From: Marinomonas colpomeniae
GTDB lineage: Bacteria; Pseudomonadota; Gammaproteobacteria; Pseudomonadales; Marinomonadaceae
DNA: 64,000 bases
Reading direction: 5' to 3'
Assembly (NCBI RefSeq): GCF_014803385.1
Contig: NZ_JACYFC010000002.1
Location: forward strand, 825,826-889,825
The notes below the pieces were generated by a model. It searched no databases. It had not been told where the DNA came from and saw nothing but the letters and a program-made list of their open reading frames with translations. The position numbers and the translations under genes were made by a program. This document shows positions 26,138-35,374 of this stretch, piece by piece; the stretch's first letter is position 1; each line of letters starts with the position of its first letter.

Positions 26138-27139
26138 ATGAAAAAAATTGTTTCTATGAGTTTACTAGCCACTCTTTGTGCAACTGTTTCTTTACCTGCG
26201 TTAGCAGACGGTGAAAAAATTGGTTTATTGATGTCTGATTTACGTTTAGAACGCTGGCAGAAAGACCGAGACTTATTTACCTCTGCAGCGGAAGCGATGG
26301 GAGCAAAGGTTTATACCCAATCTGCAAATGGTAATGTTACTACGCAAATTTCCCAAATCGAAAACATGATTTCCCGTGGCGTTGATGTCTTGGTGATTGT
26401 GCCAGAAAACGGTGAGGTACTAGGTAATGTTTTGGCCGAAGCGAAAGCGGAAGGTATCAAAGTATTGGCTTATGACCGATTAATCAAATTCGCAGACATT
26501 GATCTATATGTTTCTTTTGACAATATTCGCGTGGGTGAGATGCAAGCTGAGGCCTTACTTAAACGCAAGCCGAAAGGTAACTACTTCTTAATGGGTGGCT
26601 CCCCAACCGACAACAACGCAAAAATGTTCCGTCAGGGTCAGATGAATGTGCTTCAACCAGCTATTAATGCGAAACAGATTAATATCGTTGGTGATCAATG
26701 GGCGATGGGTTGGTCTGCGGAAGCTGCACTGAACATTATGGAAAATGGCCTAACGGCGAATGCCAATAAAGTAGATGCTGTCGTTGCTTCAAATGATTCT
26801 ACGGCAGGTGGTGCGATTCAAGCGCTTGCTGCTCAAGGGCTGAGTGGAAAAGTAGTTATTTCCGGACAAGATGCAGACCTTGCGGCGATGCGTCGTATCG
26901 TGGCTGGTACACAAACCATGACAGTGTATAAACCTATTTCTACGTTGGCAAAAACCAGTGCTGAAATGGCCGTTAAGTTAGCTCGTGGTGAAAAAATCAA
27001 AGTGGATGGTTATGTTAACAACGGTAAAAAAGACGTTGATGCTGTTTTGCTTACGCCGATTTCTGTCAATAAAGATAACCTAGATTCAACCGTTATTGCT
27101 GACGGTTATCACACGCGTGATTCTGTATACAATCCTTAG
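26138..27139 (+). CDS. xylF: D-xylose ABC transporter periplasmic binding protein
   Basis: 333 aa from ATG 26138. I prefer it to the ATG at 26129 because AAGGA (26124-26128) would abut the earlier codon but is nine bases from this one. The signal peptide is KKIVSMSLLATLCATVSLPALA. The mature protein opens EKIGLLMSDLRLERWQKDRD, the XylF hallmark, and continues with VIVPENGEVLGNVLAEAK, LAYDRLI, YVSFDNIRVGEMQA, VVASNDSTAGGAIQAL and SGQDADLAAMRRI, all aligned with characterised XylF. It is the first gene of xylFGHB. Confidence 0.93.
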   Translation: MKKIVSMSLLATLCATVSLPALADGEKIGLLMSDLRLERWQKDRDLFTSAAEAMGAKVYTQSANGNVTTQISQIENMISRGVDVLVIVPENGEVLGNVLAEAKAEGIKVLAYDRLIKFADIDLYVSFDNIRVGEMQAEALLKRKPKGNYFLMGGSPTDNNAKMFRQGQMNVLQPAINAKQINIVGDQWAMGWSAEAALNIMENGLTANANKVDAVVASNDSTAGGAIQALAAQGLSGKVVISGQDADLAAMRRIVAGTQTMTVYKPISTLAKTSAEMAVKLARGEKIKVDGYVNNGKKDVDAVLLTPISVNKDNLDSTVIADGYHTRDSVYNP

Positions 27140-27197
27140 TTCATTCCTATGAATGGCACTCGCAAGAGTGCCATTTGCTTTTCATAGAGGTGTAAAT

Positions 27198-28727
27198 ATG
27201 AAGCAACCATTATTGGATATGCGTGGGATTGTAAAAAGTTTCTCCGGCGTCCGTGCACTAAATGGCGTTAGTATCCAGCTTGATCCAGGTGAAGCCTTAT
27301 CCATTTGCGGCGAAAATGGATCTGGTAAATCTACATTAATGAAGGTACTTAGTGGTGTTTGGCCTTTTGGCTCTTATGAAGGTGAAATTTACTTTGAGGG
27401 AAACCTAGTTAAAGCATCAAGTATTCGAGATACCGAAGCGCTTGGGATTGTCATCATTCATCAGGAGTTGGCTCTCGTTAAAGAGATGACAGTCTTAGAA
27501 AATATCTTTCTTGGTAATGAACTTGGTTCTTTTGCAAGGTTAAATGACGAAGAAATGCACCGTCGCACTTCGAAACTGTTAGCACGAGTTAAGTTGGATG
27601 TTTTACCTGATACACCGATTAGAGACCTTGGTGTGGGTCAGCAACAGTTGGTTGAAATTGCTAAAGCTTTGAACAAGAACGTTAAGCTATTGATATTAGA
27701 TGAACCAACATCTTCTTTAACGACCACAGAGATCGAAATTCTATTGAATATTGTCAGCGAGCTGAAGCAGCAGGGCATCGCTTGTATTTATATTTCTCAT
27801 AAATTAGAAGAGGTATTAGCCTTATCTAATTGGGTCACTGTGATTCGTGACGGCGATCATATAGATACTAAATCGGCAGAAAATCTGACGCAAAATGACA
27901 TCATCAGTATGATGGTTGGACGTGAGCTGGATGAACTGTTTCCACGTGAAGAGCATGACATCGGTAATGTTGTATTAAAAGTAAATCATGCAACCGCTTC
28001 GCAACCTGGCGCTACAAGAGCTCAAGTGGAAGATGTAAGTTTCGAATTACGTCAGGGTGAGATTCTCGGTATTGCAGGACTCATCGGTTCTGGACGAACA
28101 GAGTTAATGCAGTGTCTTTACGGATCCTATGACGGCAATTACGAAGCGGAGATCGAGTTGCAAGGTCAGCCTTTAACGGTTCGCTCTCAGCGCACAGCGC
28201 TAGAATCTGGTATAGCTATGGTGCCAGAGGACCGAAAACGTCATGGCATTGTGCCAATTATGAGCGTCGGGCGAAACATTACCTTGTCTGTATTGAATCA
28301 ATATTCGTCTTGGTTCGGTGCGATTAATGAAGATAAAGAAAGTCAGGATATTGATCATTATATTGCGCAACTGAAAGTCAAAACGGCCTCTTCTGAGCTG
28401 TCGATTAAAAACTTAAGTGGTGGTAATCAACAAAAAGCCATCATCGCCAAATGTTTATTAACTCACCCCAAAATTTTGATATTAGACGAGCCAACTCGAG
28501 GCATTGATGTGGGCGCTAAATACGAAATTTATAAGCTAATGTTTGCGCTCGTCAAACAAGGTATGTCGATCATCATGGTGTCGTCTGAATTATCCGAAGT
28601 CATTGGTATCAGTGACCGAGTTTTAGTTATGCATGAAGGGCGTCTAAAAGGTCAATTTGACCATCAAGGTTTGACCCAAGAAATGATTATGAATTGCGCG
28701 ATCAAAGAGGATACAGCGAATGTTTAA
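27198..28727 (+). CDS. xylG: D-xylose ABC transporter ATP-binding protein (two ATPase domains)
   Basis: 509 aa from ATG 27198, which has AGAGGTG upstream; the open frame begins at 27153 but lacks support. Domain one has [25 protein letters not shown] and [11 protein letters not shown]; domain two has the degenerate [23 protein letters not shown] and [12 protein letters not shown]. It powers xylose import with XylH. The gene overlaps xylH by eight bases, indicating translational coupling. Confidence 0.93.
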   Translation: MKQPLLDMRGIVKSFSGVRALNGVSIQLDPGEALSICGENGSGKSTLMKVLSGVWPFGSYEGEIYFEGNLVKASSIRDTEALGIVIIHQELALVKEMTVLENIFLGNELGSFARLNDEEMHRRTSKLLARVKLDVLPDTPIRDLGVGQQQLVEIAKALNKNVKLLILDEPTSSLTTTEIEILLNIVSELKQQGIACIYISHKLEEVLALSNWVTVIRDGDHIDTKSAENLTQNDIISMMVGRELDELFPREEHDIGNVVLKVNHATASQPGATRAQVEDVSFELRQGEILGIAGLIGSGRTELMQCLYGSYDGNYEAEIELQGQPLTVRSQRTALESGIAMVPEDRKRHGIVPIMSVGRNITLSVLNQYSSWFGAINEDKESQDIDHYIAQLKVKTASSELSIKNLSGGNQQKAIIAKCLLTHPKILILDEPTRGIDVGAKYEIYKLMFALVKQGMSIIMVSSELSEVIGISDRVLVMHEGRLKGQFDHQGLTQEMIMNCAIKEDTANV

Positions 28728-29850
28728 AACAATAAAAACCAGTCAATTACAACTGTTTGCCATGTTGGCAGCCATGTTGTTAATCATTGTCTTCTTTTCT
28801 TTTGCGACGGACGGTGCCTTTGTGTCACCGCGAAATATTTCCAATCTGATTCGTCAAACGGCCATTGTCGGCGTGTTAGCGATAGGTATGGTGTTTGTCA
28901 TTATCAGTGCTGAAATCGATTTATCTGTTGGTTCTATGATGGGTTTATTGGGAGGTATCGCGGCGATTTTGGATGTTTGGTTTCACTTTCCTATTTTGTT
29001 AACTGTCTTGGTAACCGTTGTTACAGGCCTAATTCTCGGTTTGTTTAACGGCTGGTGGGTAGCGTATCAAAAAGTACCGTCGTTTATTGTTACCTTGGCT
29101 GGCATGTTGGCGTTTCGTGGCATCTTGGTTGGTTTGACTGACGGCGCGACCGTTGCACCAACCTCTAGCTCGCTTGCCATTGTAGGACAAAGTTATATTC
29201 CTTCTGGTTGGGGAATCAGTATCGTGGCTTTGCTGTGTCTTGGTTTAGTGGCACGTGTTTATACTCGTCGTCAAGCAAGACAAAAGCACGGAGTGGAAAA
29301 CCAAACCGCTAAGTTTGAATACGCTAAAGCGACGATTGCGGTCTCTGTGTTGATGGGCTTGCTGTTTATCTTGGAAAGCTATCGAGGTATTCCAACGCCA
29401 ATCATGATTATGGGTGGATTGATTTTAGTCGCGACATACGTAGCGAAAAGAACCTCATTTGGCCGTCGCGTATATGCGATTGGTGGTAACATTGAAGCGA
29501 CTCGGATGTCGGGTGTAAATGTTGAACGTACTAAAATGTTGGTGTTTGGCTTTAATGGCATGATGGTCGCCGTTGCTGCATTGATTCTGACGTCTCGTCT
29601 TGGCGCAGGTTCACCTGCTGCGGGTAATATGGCTGAGCTGGACGCTATTGCCGCCTGTGTTATTGGTGGAACCAGTTTAGCAGGCGGTGTTGGCGCAGTG
29701 TTTGGTGCTATTATGGGCGCATTAATCATGGCGAGTTTGGACAATGGCATGAGTATGTTGGACGTGCCTACATTTTGGCAATTGATCGTCAAAGGGATGA
29801 TTTTATTACTTGCAGTTTGGTTAGATGTGAAAACCAAAAGAGCACAGTGA
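28720..29850 (+). CDS. xylH: D-xylose ABC transporter permease
   Basis: 376 aa with about ten hydrophobic segments and a length typical for XylH, longer than RbsC. The conserved stretches are [73 protein letters not shown] and [20 protein letters not shown]. The eight-base overlap with xylG and its place before xylB fix its role in xylose uptake. Confidence 0.93.
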   Translation: MFKTIKTSQLQLFAMLAAMLLIIVFFSFATDGAFVSPRNISNLIRQTAIVGVLAIGMVFVIISAEIDLSVGSMMGLLGGIAAILDVWFHFPILLTVLVTVVTGLILGLFNGWWVAYQKVPSFIVTLAGMLAFRGILVGLTDGATVAPTSSSLAIVGQSYIPSGWGISIVALLCLGLVARVYTRRQARQKHGVENQTAKFEYAKATIAVSVLMGLLFILESYRGIPTPIMIMGGLILVATYVAKRTSFGRRVYAIGGNIEATRMSGVNVERTKMLVFGFNGMMVAVAALILTSRLGAGSPAAGNMAELDAIAACVIGGTSLAGGVGAVFGAIMGALIMASLDNGMSMLDVPTFWQLIVKGMILLLAVWLDVKTKRAQ

Positions 29851-29889
29851 AACGATATTTCTTCATGAAAGTATTTTAAAGGTTGTTTT

Positions 29890-31338
29890 ATGTATATCGG
29901 AATAGATCTTGGTACATCGGGTGTAAAAGTTATCCTCATGGCAGAAGATGGACAAGTCGTGGCTAGCTGTTCGTCGCCTTTGTCTGTGTCGCGTCCTTTT
30001 GATCTTTGGTCCGAGCAAAATCCTGAAGACTGGTGGGAAGCGACCGATTTAGCCATGTTACAACTGGCTGCCGAAAATAGCCTAAAAGATGTTAAAGCTA
30101 TTGGTTTATCAGGGCAAATGCATGGCGCGACTTTACTAGACAAACAAGGTCAAATATTACGTCCTGCCATTCTTTGGAATGATGGTCGCTCCCATGAAGA
30201 ATGTTTATTGCTGCAAAGGCGCTGTCCAGAAGTGCAATCCATAACGGGAAATTTGGTCATGCCAGGTTTTACTGCCCCGAAATTATTATGGGTTAAAGAG
30301 CACGAGCCAGATATATTTGCACAAATCGATAAAGTATTACTGCCAAAAGATTATCTGCGTTTTCGAATGACGGGTGAGTTTGCGACAGATGTTTCCGATG
30401 CTTCAGGCACGCTTTGGTTGAATATGGAACAACGAGCTTGGAGTGATACTATGCTGCAAGCAACAGGGCTGAATGAACAGCAAATGCCAAAGGTTTACGA
30501 AGGGTCAGAAATTACTGGAGTGATCAACGATGCTTTGGCAAAACACTGGTCTATGGCGGCAGTTTCCGTAGTTGCTGGTGGTGGAGATAACGCTGCTGGC
30601 GCTGTTGGGATGGGGGTTATTAAACCAGAAGAAACTATGTTATCCCTTGGAACTTCTGGTGTGATATTTTCTGTGAGTGATGGTTTTACCGCCAATCCTT
30701 CTGTTGCTTTACACAGTTTTGGCCATGCTATTCCCAATACATGGCACACCATGTCGGTGATGTTAAGTGCTGCGAGCTGTATCAATTGGGCAACTAAACT
30801 GACGCAATTTAGCAGTGTAGAGGCCGCTATGTTAGCCGCAGAAAATAGAATAGACCATGCTAGTGACGTGATATTCTTACCTTATCTAAGCGGTGAAAGA
30901 ACACCTCATAATGATGCCAATGCAAAGGGTGTATTTTGGGGGATGACCCATGAAACCACACCAGCAGATCTTATTCATGCGGTATTGGAAGGTGTAAGCT
31001 TTGCCTTGCTCGATGGTTTGGATGCGGTTCGCTCAGCTCAAAATATCAATGACAGTATCGATGTTATTGGTGGAGGTGCTAAAAGTACTTACTGGTTACA
31101 ATTATTGGCTGACGTGTTTGCTATTCCGATGGATTATCGTGAAGGCGGAGAAGTCGGTCCGGCATTAGGTGCCGCGCGCTTAGCTGCGATTGGCGACCTA
31201 GGTCAGCACACGGTGAACGACATTTGTGTGAAGCCTGAGTTGATTAAACGCTACCAACCTAACTTGGAGAAATCGGCTCTCTATGCAAAAAAACGAGAGC
31301 GCTTCCATGATTTATATCAAAGGCTAAAAGGTCTTTAA
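29890..31338 (+). CDS. xylB: Xylulokinase
   Basis: 482 aa, FGGY carbohydrate kinase. It phosphorylates D-xylulose to xylulose-5-phosphate for the pentose phosphate pathway. Landmarks: YIGIDLGTSGVKVILMAEDG (phosphate-1 motif), GLSGQMHGATLLDKQG, RPAILWNDGRS, MLSLGTSGVIFSVSDG, the FGGY segment YLSGERTPHNDANAKGVFWG and IDVIGGGAKSTYW near the C-terminus. The GQMHG motif is typical for xylulokinases. It ends the xylFGHB operon and is followed by a hairpin. Confidence 0.95.
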   Translation: MYIGIDLGTSGVKVILMAEDGQVVASCSSPLSVSRPFDLWSEQNPEDWWEATDLAMLQLAAENSLKDVKAIGLSGQMHGATLLDKQGQILRPAILWNDGRSHEECLLLQRRCPEVQSITGNLVMPGFTAPKLLWVKEHEPDIFAQIDKVLLPKDYLRFRMTGEFATDVSDASGTLWLNMEQRAWSDTMLQATGLNEQQMPKVYEGSEITGVINDALAKHWSMAAVSVVAGGGDNAAGAVGMGVIKPEETMLSLGTSGVIFSVSDGFTANPSVALHSFGHAIPNTWHTMSVMLSAASCINWATKLTQFSSVEAAMLAAENRIDHASDVIFLPYLSGERTPHNDANAKGVFWGMTHETTPADLIHAVLEGVSFALLDGLDAVRSAQNINDSIDVIGGGAKSTYWLQLLADVFAIPMDYREGGEVGPALGAARLAAIGDLGQHTVNDICVKPELIKRYQPNLEKSALYAKKRERFHDLYQRLKGL

Positions 31339-31343
31339 CCACG

Positions 31344-31371
31344 AAAGGCGGTACTCTTTAGTATCGCCTTT
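31344..31371 (+). terminator. Terminator-like hairpin after xylB
   Basis: AAAGGCGGTACT, loop CTTT, AGTATCGCCTTT: a 12-bp stem with one G-T pair, five bases after the xylB stop. The downstream T-run is short (TTTTC), so termination may be partial, allowing some read-through to xylR. Confidence 0.75.
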
Positions 31372-31492
31372 TCACAACGCTTCTATTTTTTCTTTTCTCT
31401 TTCTTTCCCTCCCTTTTTCTTTGTTGGTCAGCGTTTGCTAAAATTACGTTTTTTACTATTTCGTTTCTAATTTTTGCGATTCATTAGGACGC

Positions 31493-31504
31493 TTGAACGT
31501 TCAA
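31493..31504. promoter_or_regulatory. TTGAACGTTCAA palindrome upstream of xylR
   Basis: A perfect 12-bp palindrome 46 bases before the xylR start, in the 212-base xylB-xylR gap. It may be an operator for xylR; I did not find the same sequence in front of xylF or xylA, so autoregulation by XylR is not established. Confidence 0.4.
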
Positions 31505-31550
31505 AGGTTATGATCTTAAAAGCAATAATAAAAATTAGAGACGCCTTTGT

Positions 31551-32750
31551 ATGTTTGAAAAACGCTACCGACTTAACCTAGTCTTCAATGCCAACAAAGT
31601 TTATGACCGACAAGTGATTGAAGGCATTGGTGAATATCTTCAAGCCGCACAATGTGATTGGGATGTCTATTTTGAAGATGATTTTCGCCATCGATTAGAT
31701 GGCCTTAATCATTGGAAAGGTGACGGTATTATTGCCGATTGTGATAATCCTGAAGTGGAAGCACTGTTAAGAAACACCGATATTCCAACCGTTGCGGTCG
31801 GAGGTTCTTATCATCATAAAACGGATTATCCTCGTTTACCTTATGTTGCCACAGACAACGCTGCGTTAGTAAAATGCGCCTATGAACATTTAAAGCGAAA
31901 GGGGCTACCTAGATTCGCCTTTTATGGCGTGCCAAGTACTGAGTATAGTCGTTGGGCAAGTGAGCGTGAGCGTGCTTTTACGGAGCAAGTTAGTTCTGAT
32001 GGTTTTGAACCCCATGTTCACCAAGGTCTGTTTACCACGGCTGAACTTTGGGAAACGGCTCAACAAGATTTAGAAAACTGGTTGCAAGATTTACCAAAAC
32101 CAATAGGCATTGTTGCCGTTACAGACTCCCGTGCGCGTCATCTATTACAAGCCTGTGACCATTTAAACATCATGGTGCCGGAACAGGTTGCTATTGTTGG
32201 GATCGACAACGAAAACATGGCGAGATACTTGAACCGCACGGCACTGTCTTCTGTCGCTCAAGGCAGTAAACAAATGGGTTATGAGGCCGCGAAAATATTG
32301 CATCGTATGTTGCTTGGTTACCCAGTGGAAGAGTCTCTGGTGGTGGTTGATCCTATTGGTGTTGAAGAAAGGCAGTCTTCGGATTATCGCGCGTTGCGTG
32401 ATCCTTATGTGATCCAGGCCATGCACTTTATTCGCCATAATGCCTGCCGTGGTGTGAAGGTTGCACAAGTAGTGGATTACATTGGTATCTCTAGGACGAA
32501 TCTAGAAACCCGTTTTATCGATGAAATTGGTTGCTCCATGCATGAACAATTGCACATGACTAAGTTTTACCGTGCTTGTGAATTGATTACCTCGACGAAT
32601 CTTCCTTTTGACGAAATCGCCCGCACTTGCGGTTATCCTTCCGTCCAATATATGTACACAGTATCACGCAAAAACCTAAGCATGACGCCAGGAGAATATC
32701 GCGTGTCATCGCGGCTTGGTAAAGAAAGTAACGAGCAAATGCAGCATTAA
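31551..32750 (+). CDS. xylR: Xylose operon regulator, periplasmic-binding-like sensor plus AraC-type HTH
   Basis: 399 aa. Residues about 1-280 form a LacI/PBP-type sugar-binding domain (RLNLVFNANKVYDRQVIEGIGEYLQ; IVAVTDSRARHLLQACDHLN; VAIVGIDNENMARYLNRTALSSVAQGSKQMGYEAA), and the last 110 residues or so are an AraC-family double HTH (VKVAQVVDYIGISRTNLETRF; ITSTNLPFDEIARTCGYPSVQYM). This architecture is diagnostic for XylR, which activates xyl genes when xylose is bound. It sits between xylB and the convergent xylA. Confidence 0.94.
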   Translation: MFEKRYRLNLVFNANKVYDRQVIEGIGEYLQAAQCDWDVYFEDDFRHRLDGLNHWKGDGIIADCDNPEVEALLRNTDIPTVAVGGSYHHKTDYPRLPYVATDNAALVKCAYEHLKRKGLPRFAFYGVPSTEYSRWASERERAFTEQVSSDGFEPHVHQGLFTTAELWETAQQDLENWLQDLPKPIGIVAVTDSRARHLLQACDHLNIMVPEQVAIVGIDNENMARYLNRTALSSVAQGSKQMGYEAAKILHRMLLGYPVEESLVVVDPIGVEERQSSDYRALRDPYVIQAMHFIRHNACRGVKVAQVVDYIGISRTNLETRFIDEIGCSMHEQLHMTKFYRACELITSTNLPFDEIARTCGYPSVQYMYTVSRKNLSMTPGEYRVSSRLGKESNEQMQH

Positions 32751-32751
32751 A

Positions 32752-32784
32752 AAAACACAAGTCAGTTTTGCTGGCTTGTGTTTT
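32752..32784. terminator. Bidirectional terminator between xylR and xylA
   Basis: AAAACACAAGTCAG, loop TTTTG, CTGGCTTGTGTTTT: a 14-bp stem with one wobble, flanked by A- and T-rich runs, directly after the xylR stop and before the convergent xylA stop. It suits both transcripts. Confidence 0.88.
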
Positions 32785-32818
32785 CTGTTTTATTTTGAGA
32801 GCTCTATTTTTTTCAATT

Positions 32819-34138
32819 CTATTTATAGATAAAGCCGTTCACTACGTTTTCTAGCATTTCTTGACGACCAGAAACCGCTTTAGGGTCAAGATTATTGTTT
32901 TCAGCGTAAGCAGCAAGATCTTGAAGAGAGTGCTTACCAGCAAGAATGTCCATTCCTAAAGGCTCATTCCATTTTGCATAACGCTGATCGACTAATTTCG
33001 ACAAGCTTTCAGATTCGATCATTTTCACTGCGCGTTCTAGTGATAAAGCCAACGTATCCATAGCACCGATATGACCGTGGAATAGGTCTTCAAGATCCAT
33101 AGACTGGCGACGTAGTTTAGTATCAAACATGTAGCCACCGTTTTGGAATCCGCCGTTTTTCAAAATTTCATAGGTCACCAGCGTATATTCTTCAACACTC
33201 GTAGGGAACTGATCTGTATCCCAGCCTAATTGCGCGTCCCCTTGGTTGGCATCAACGGAACCCAAAATACCTAAAGAGCAAGCTGTCGCGATTTCGTGAT
33301 GGAAACTATGGCCCGCAAGTGTGGCGTGATTAGCTTCGATATTAACCTTGATCTCTTTCTCAAGACCAAACTCTTTTAAGAAACCGTACACCGTTGCCGT
33401 ATCGTAATCGTATTGATGCTTAGTTGGCTCAGCTGGTTTTGGTTCGATCAACAAAGTACCTTCAAAGCCGATTTTGTATTTGTGTTCAACAACCATTTGC
33501 ATAAAACGGCCGAGCTGGGCACGCTCGCGTTTTAAATCGGTATTCAGTAGAGTTTCATAGCCTTCACGACCGCCCCATAAAACATAGTTCTGACCGCCTA
33601 GTTTTTTGGTGGCATTCATCGCATGAAACACCTGAGTAGCTGCGTATGTAAATATCTCAGGGTTTGGGTTAGAGGCTGCGCCAGACATGTATCTTGGATT
33701 GGAAAACGCATTAGCCGTTCCCCATAAAAGTTTAATACCAGTGGTTTCTTGTTTCTCTTGAAGCACATCAACCATCTGTGAAAAATTATTGATGTATTCT
33801 TTGAGTGAACAGCCTTCTGGGCTGACATCTACATCGTGGAAGCTGTAATAAGAAATGCCCAGCTTTGTAAAAAACTCAAAAGCGGCGTCAGCTTTCATCT
33901 TTGCCGCTTCCATTTCGGATGCCGCTTTGTACCAAGGACGATCAAAAGTGTTAGCACCGAACACGTCACTGCCTTGCCAGCAGAAGTTATGCCAATAGCA
34001 GGCCGCCATTCTTAAGTGTTCTGCCATGGTTTTACCCATTAGCACTTTATTCGCATCGTAATGTTTGAAAGCAAAAGGATTGTTGGAGTTTACGCCTTCG
34101 TATTTTACAAACGGTACCGTCTTAAAAAAATCGCTCAT
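32819..34138 (-). CDS. xylA: Xylose isomerase
   Basis: 439 aa, practically the length of E. coli XylA. It converts D-xylose to D-xylulose in the cytoplasm. Signature residues are in [13 protein letters not shown] (catalytic His/Asp), [34 protein letters not shown] (metal Glu and Lys), [19 protein letters not shown] and [20 protein letters not shown] (metal Asp residues). It is convergent to xylR rather than joined to xylB, so it has its own promoter in 34139-34444. Confidence 0.96.
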   Translation of the reverse strand: MSDFFKTVPFVKYEGVNSNNPFAFKHYDANKVLMGKTMAEHLRMAACYWHNFCWQGSDVFGANTFDRPWYKAASEMEAAKMKADAAFEFFTKLGISYYSFHDVDVSPEGCSLKEYINNFSQMVDVLQEKQETTGIKLLWGTANAFSNPRYMSGAASNPNPEIFTYAATQVFHAMNATKKLGGQNYVLWGGREGYETLLNTDLKRERAQLGRFMQMVVEHKYKIGFEGTLLIEPKPAEPTKHQYDYDTATVYGFLKEFGLEKEIKVNIEANHATLAGHSFHHEIATACSLGILGSVDANQGDAQLGWDTDQFPTSVEEYTLVTYEILKNGGFQNGGYMFDTKLRRQSMDLEDLFHGHIGAMDTLALSLERAVKMIESESLSKLVDQRYAKWNEPLGMDILAGKHSLQDLAAYAENNNLDPKAVSGRQEMLENVVNGFIYK

Positions 34139-34444
34139 ATCAGAACTCCTTGTTGTTATTTTTTGTCATTATGAATCATTGTTTTTTTGAGTGATTGCTT
34201 CAATTACGAAATTTCTTGAGGCGGTTATTGATTTTATTGATAGTGAGATAAAAGGAGTTAATCTGAGTCAAATTAGTAATACTTTTTTTCGTATGAGTTG
34301 TTGAAGTCATATTTCAGTTTTTGAGTAAGAAAAAGCCAGCTCACTTTTTTGCTAGAGTCAGCTGTCCACTTTAATATAAGAATAGCGAGGATTTTGACTG
34401 CTATAATGAAGCAATATTAGCGTTTGGTTTTTAATCTTTTTTGT
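34139..34444. promoter_or_regulatory. xylA promoter region and end of the kinase/regulator operon
   Basis: A 306-base gene-free stretch between the response regulator stop and xylA, both on the minus strand. It should hold the xylA promoter. It is AT-rich; only a weak CAGCT/AGCTG dyad is visible near 34335-34367, not a convincing terminator. No copy of the xylF upstream repeat was recognised. Confidence 0.3.
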
Positions 34445-35374
34445 CTAGCCAAAAGCAGATGAACGTGCGTTTCTTATTTTTTCGATAGCAGTAATGGCTG
34501 CGCTGGTTCTATTTTCTACGTTGAGTTTTTTAAATATCGGTGCCAAATGGGCATTTATGGTATGCGGACTGATGCTTAAAATGATGGCGATTTCTGCATT
34601 ACTTTTGCCTTTGGCTAGCCATGTTAATACTTCGGATTCTCGACATGTTAGGTTGAAAGCGGCTTGTAAAATAGGTTGTTCGTTGTTGAGTTCTACATCA
34701 ATTATTCGAAATAAATAGTCATCTTTAGCATCCTTACTGATGTAACTGAGTTCGATTATTCTGCTGCCATGGTTTATTTGGACATTTTTCTCTTGGTTAA
34801 ATCTCAAACTGAAAAAAGGCTTGAGTTCGTAGCTTAGCTTTTCTTTTAGCCATGTTTCACTTAAGTCTGCATCGCTAAGTAATTGATGCGCTTGAGGTGT
34901 TGCCCATTTGAATTCACCAAGATAGTTAGTGGTAATTAGAAATTGGCCAGAAGCATCGAGTGCCAATCTTGCACTTTGAGTTAATCTTGAGTTATTAAGA
35001 TGTGCTTTAATGCGTACTAATAGTTCAGAACTGTTGACCGGTTTTTGAATGTAGTCAACACCCCCTGCTTCAAACCCTTTGATAACACTGTTTGTATCAC
35101 TTAAGCCTGTCATGAAAATGATAGGAATATGCTCTAAGTGCGATTGTGCTTTTAATTTTTGACAGGTCTCAAAACCATCCATACCTGGCATTAGGGCATC
35201 CATCAGGATAATGTCTGGTGTAATACTGTGGGTAATATTGAGAGCTTGGTTTCCTTCCAAGGCCACCAAAACAGTTAAACCCGCTTCGTCAAGCGTGTCG
35301 TTTATCATACCGAGAGAATCAGGCGAATCATCGACTACCAGTACTAAATCTTTTTTGTGTTGATTCGACATCAT
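34445..35374 (-). CDS. LuxR-type response regulator paired with the NCS1 hybrid kinase
   Basis: 309 aa. The N-terminal receiver domain has DLVLVVDDSPDSLGM (acid pocket), IILMDALMPGMDG (phospho-Asp59), FMTGLSD and YIQKPVNSSELL (conserved Lys). A middle PAS-like or linker region follows, and the C-terminus is a LuxR/FixJ helix-turn-helix (LTCRESEVLTWLAKGKSNAEIAIILSISPHTINAHL). It overlaps the hybrid kinase gene by four bases (ATGA), so the two are translated together. It is the likely output for the divergent urt/fmd operon. Confidence 0.92.
   Translation of the reverse strand: MMSNQHKKDLVLVVDDSPDSLGMINDTLDEAGLTVLVALEGNQALNITHSITPDIILMDALMPGMDGFETCQKLKAQSHLEHIPIIFMTGLSDTNSVIKGFEAGGVDYIQKPVNSSELLVRIKAHLNNSRLTQSARLALDASGQFLITTNYLGEFKWATPQAHQLLSDADLSETWLKEKLSYELKPFFSLRFNQEKNVQINHGSRIIELSYISKDAKDDYLFRIIDVELNNEQPILQAAFNLTCRESEVLTWLAKGKSNAEIAIILSISPHTINAHLAPIFKKLNVENRTSAAITAIEKIRNARSSAFG

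Noticed and set aside
29379..30143. 254-codon open frame on the minus strand across xylH/xylB
   Set aside because: It is antisense to two certain genes, has low-complexity Pro/Ser/Ala composition typical of a shadow frame, and no family is recognisable.
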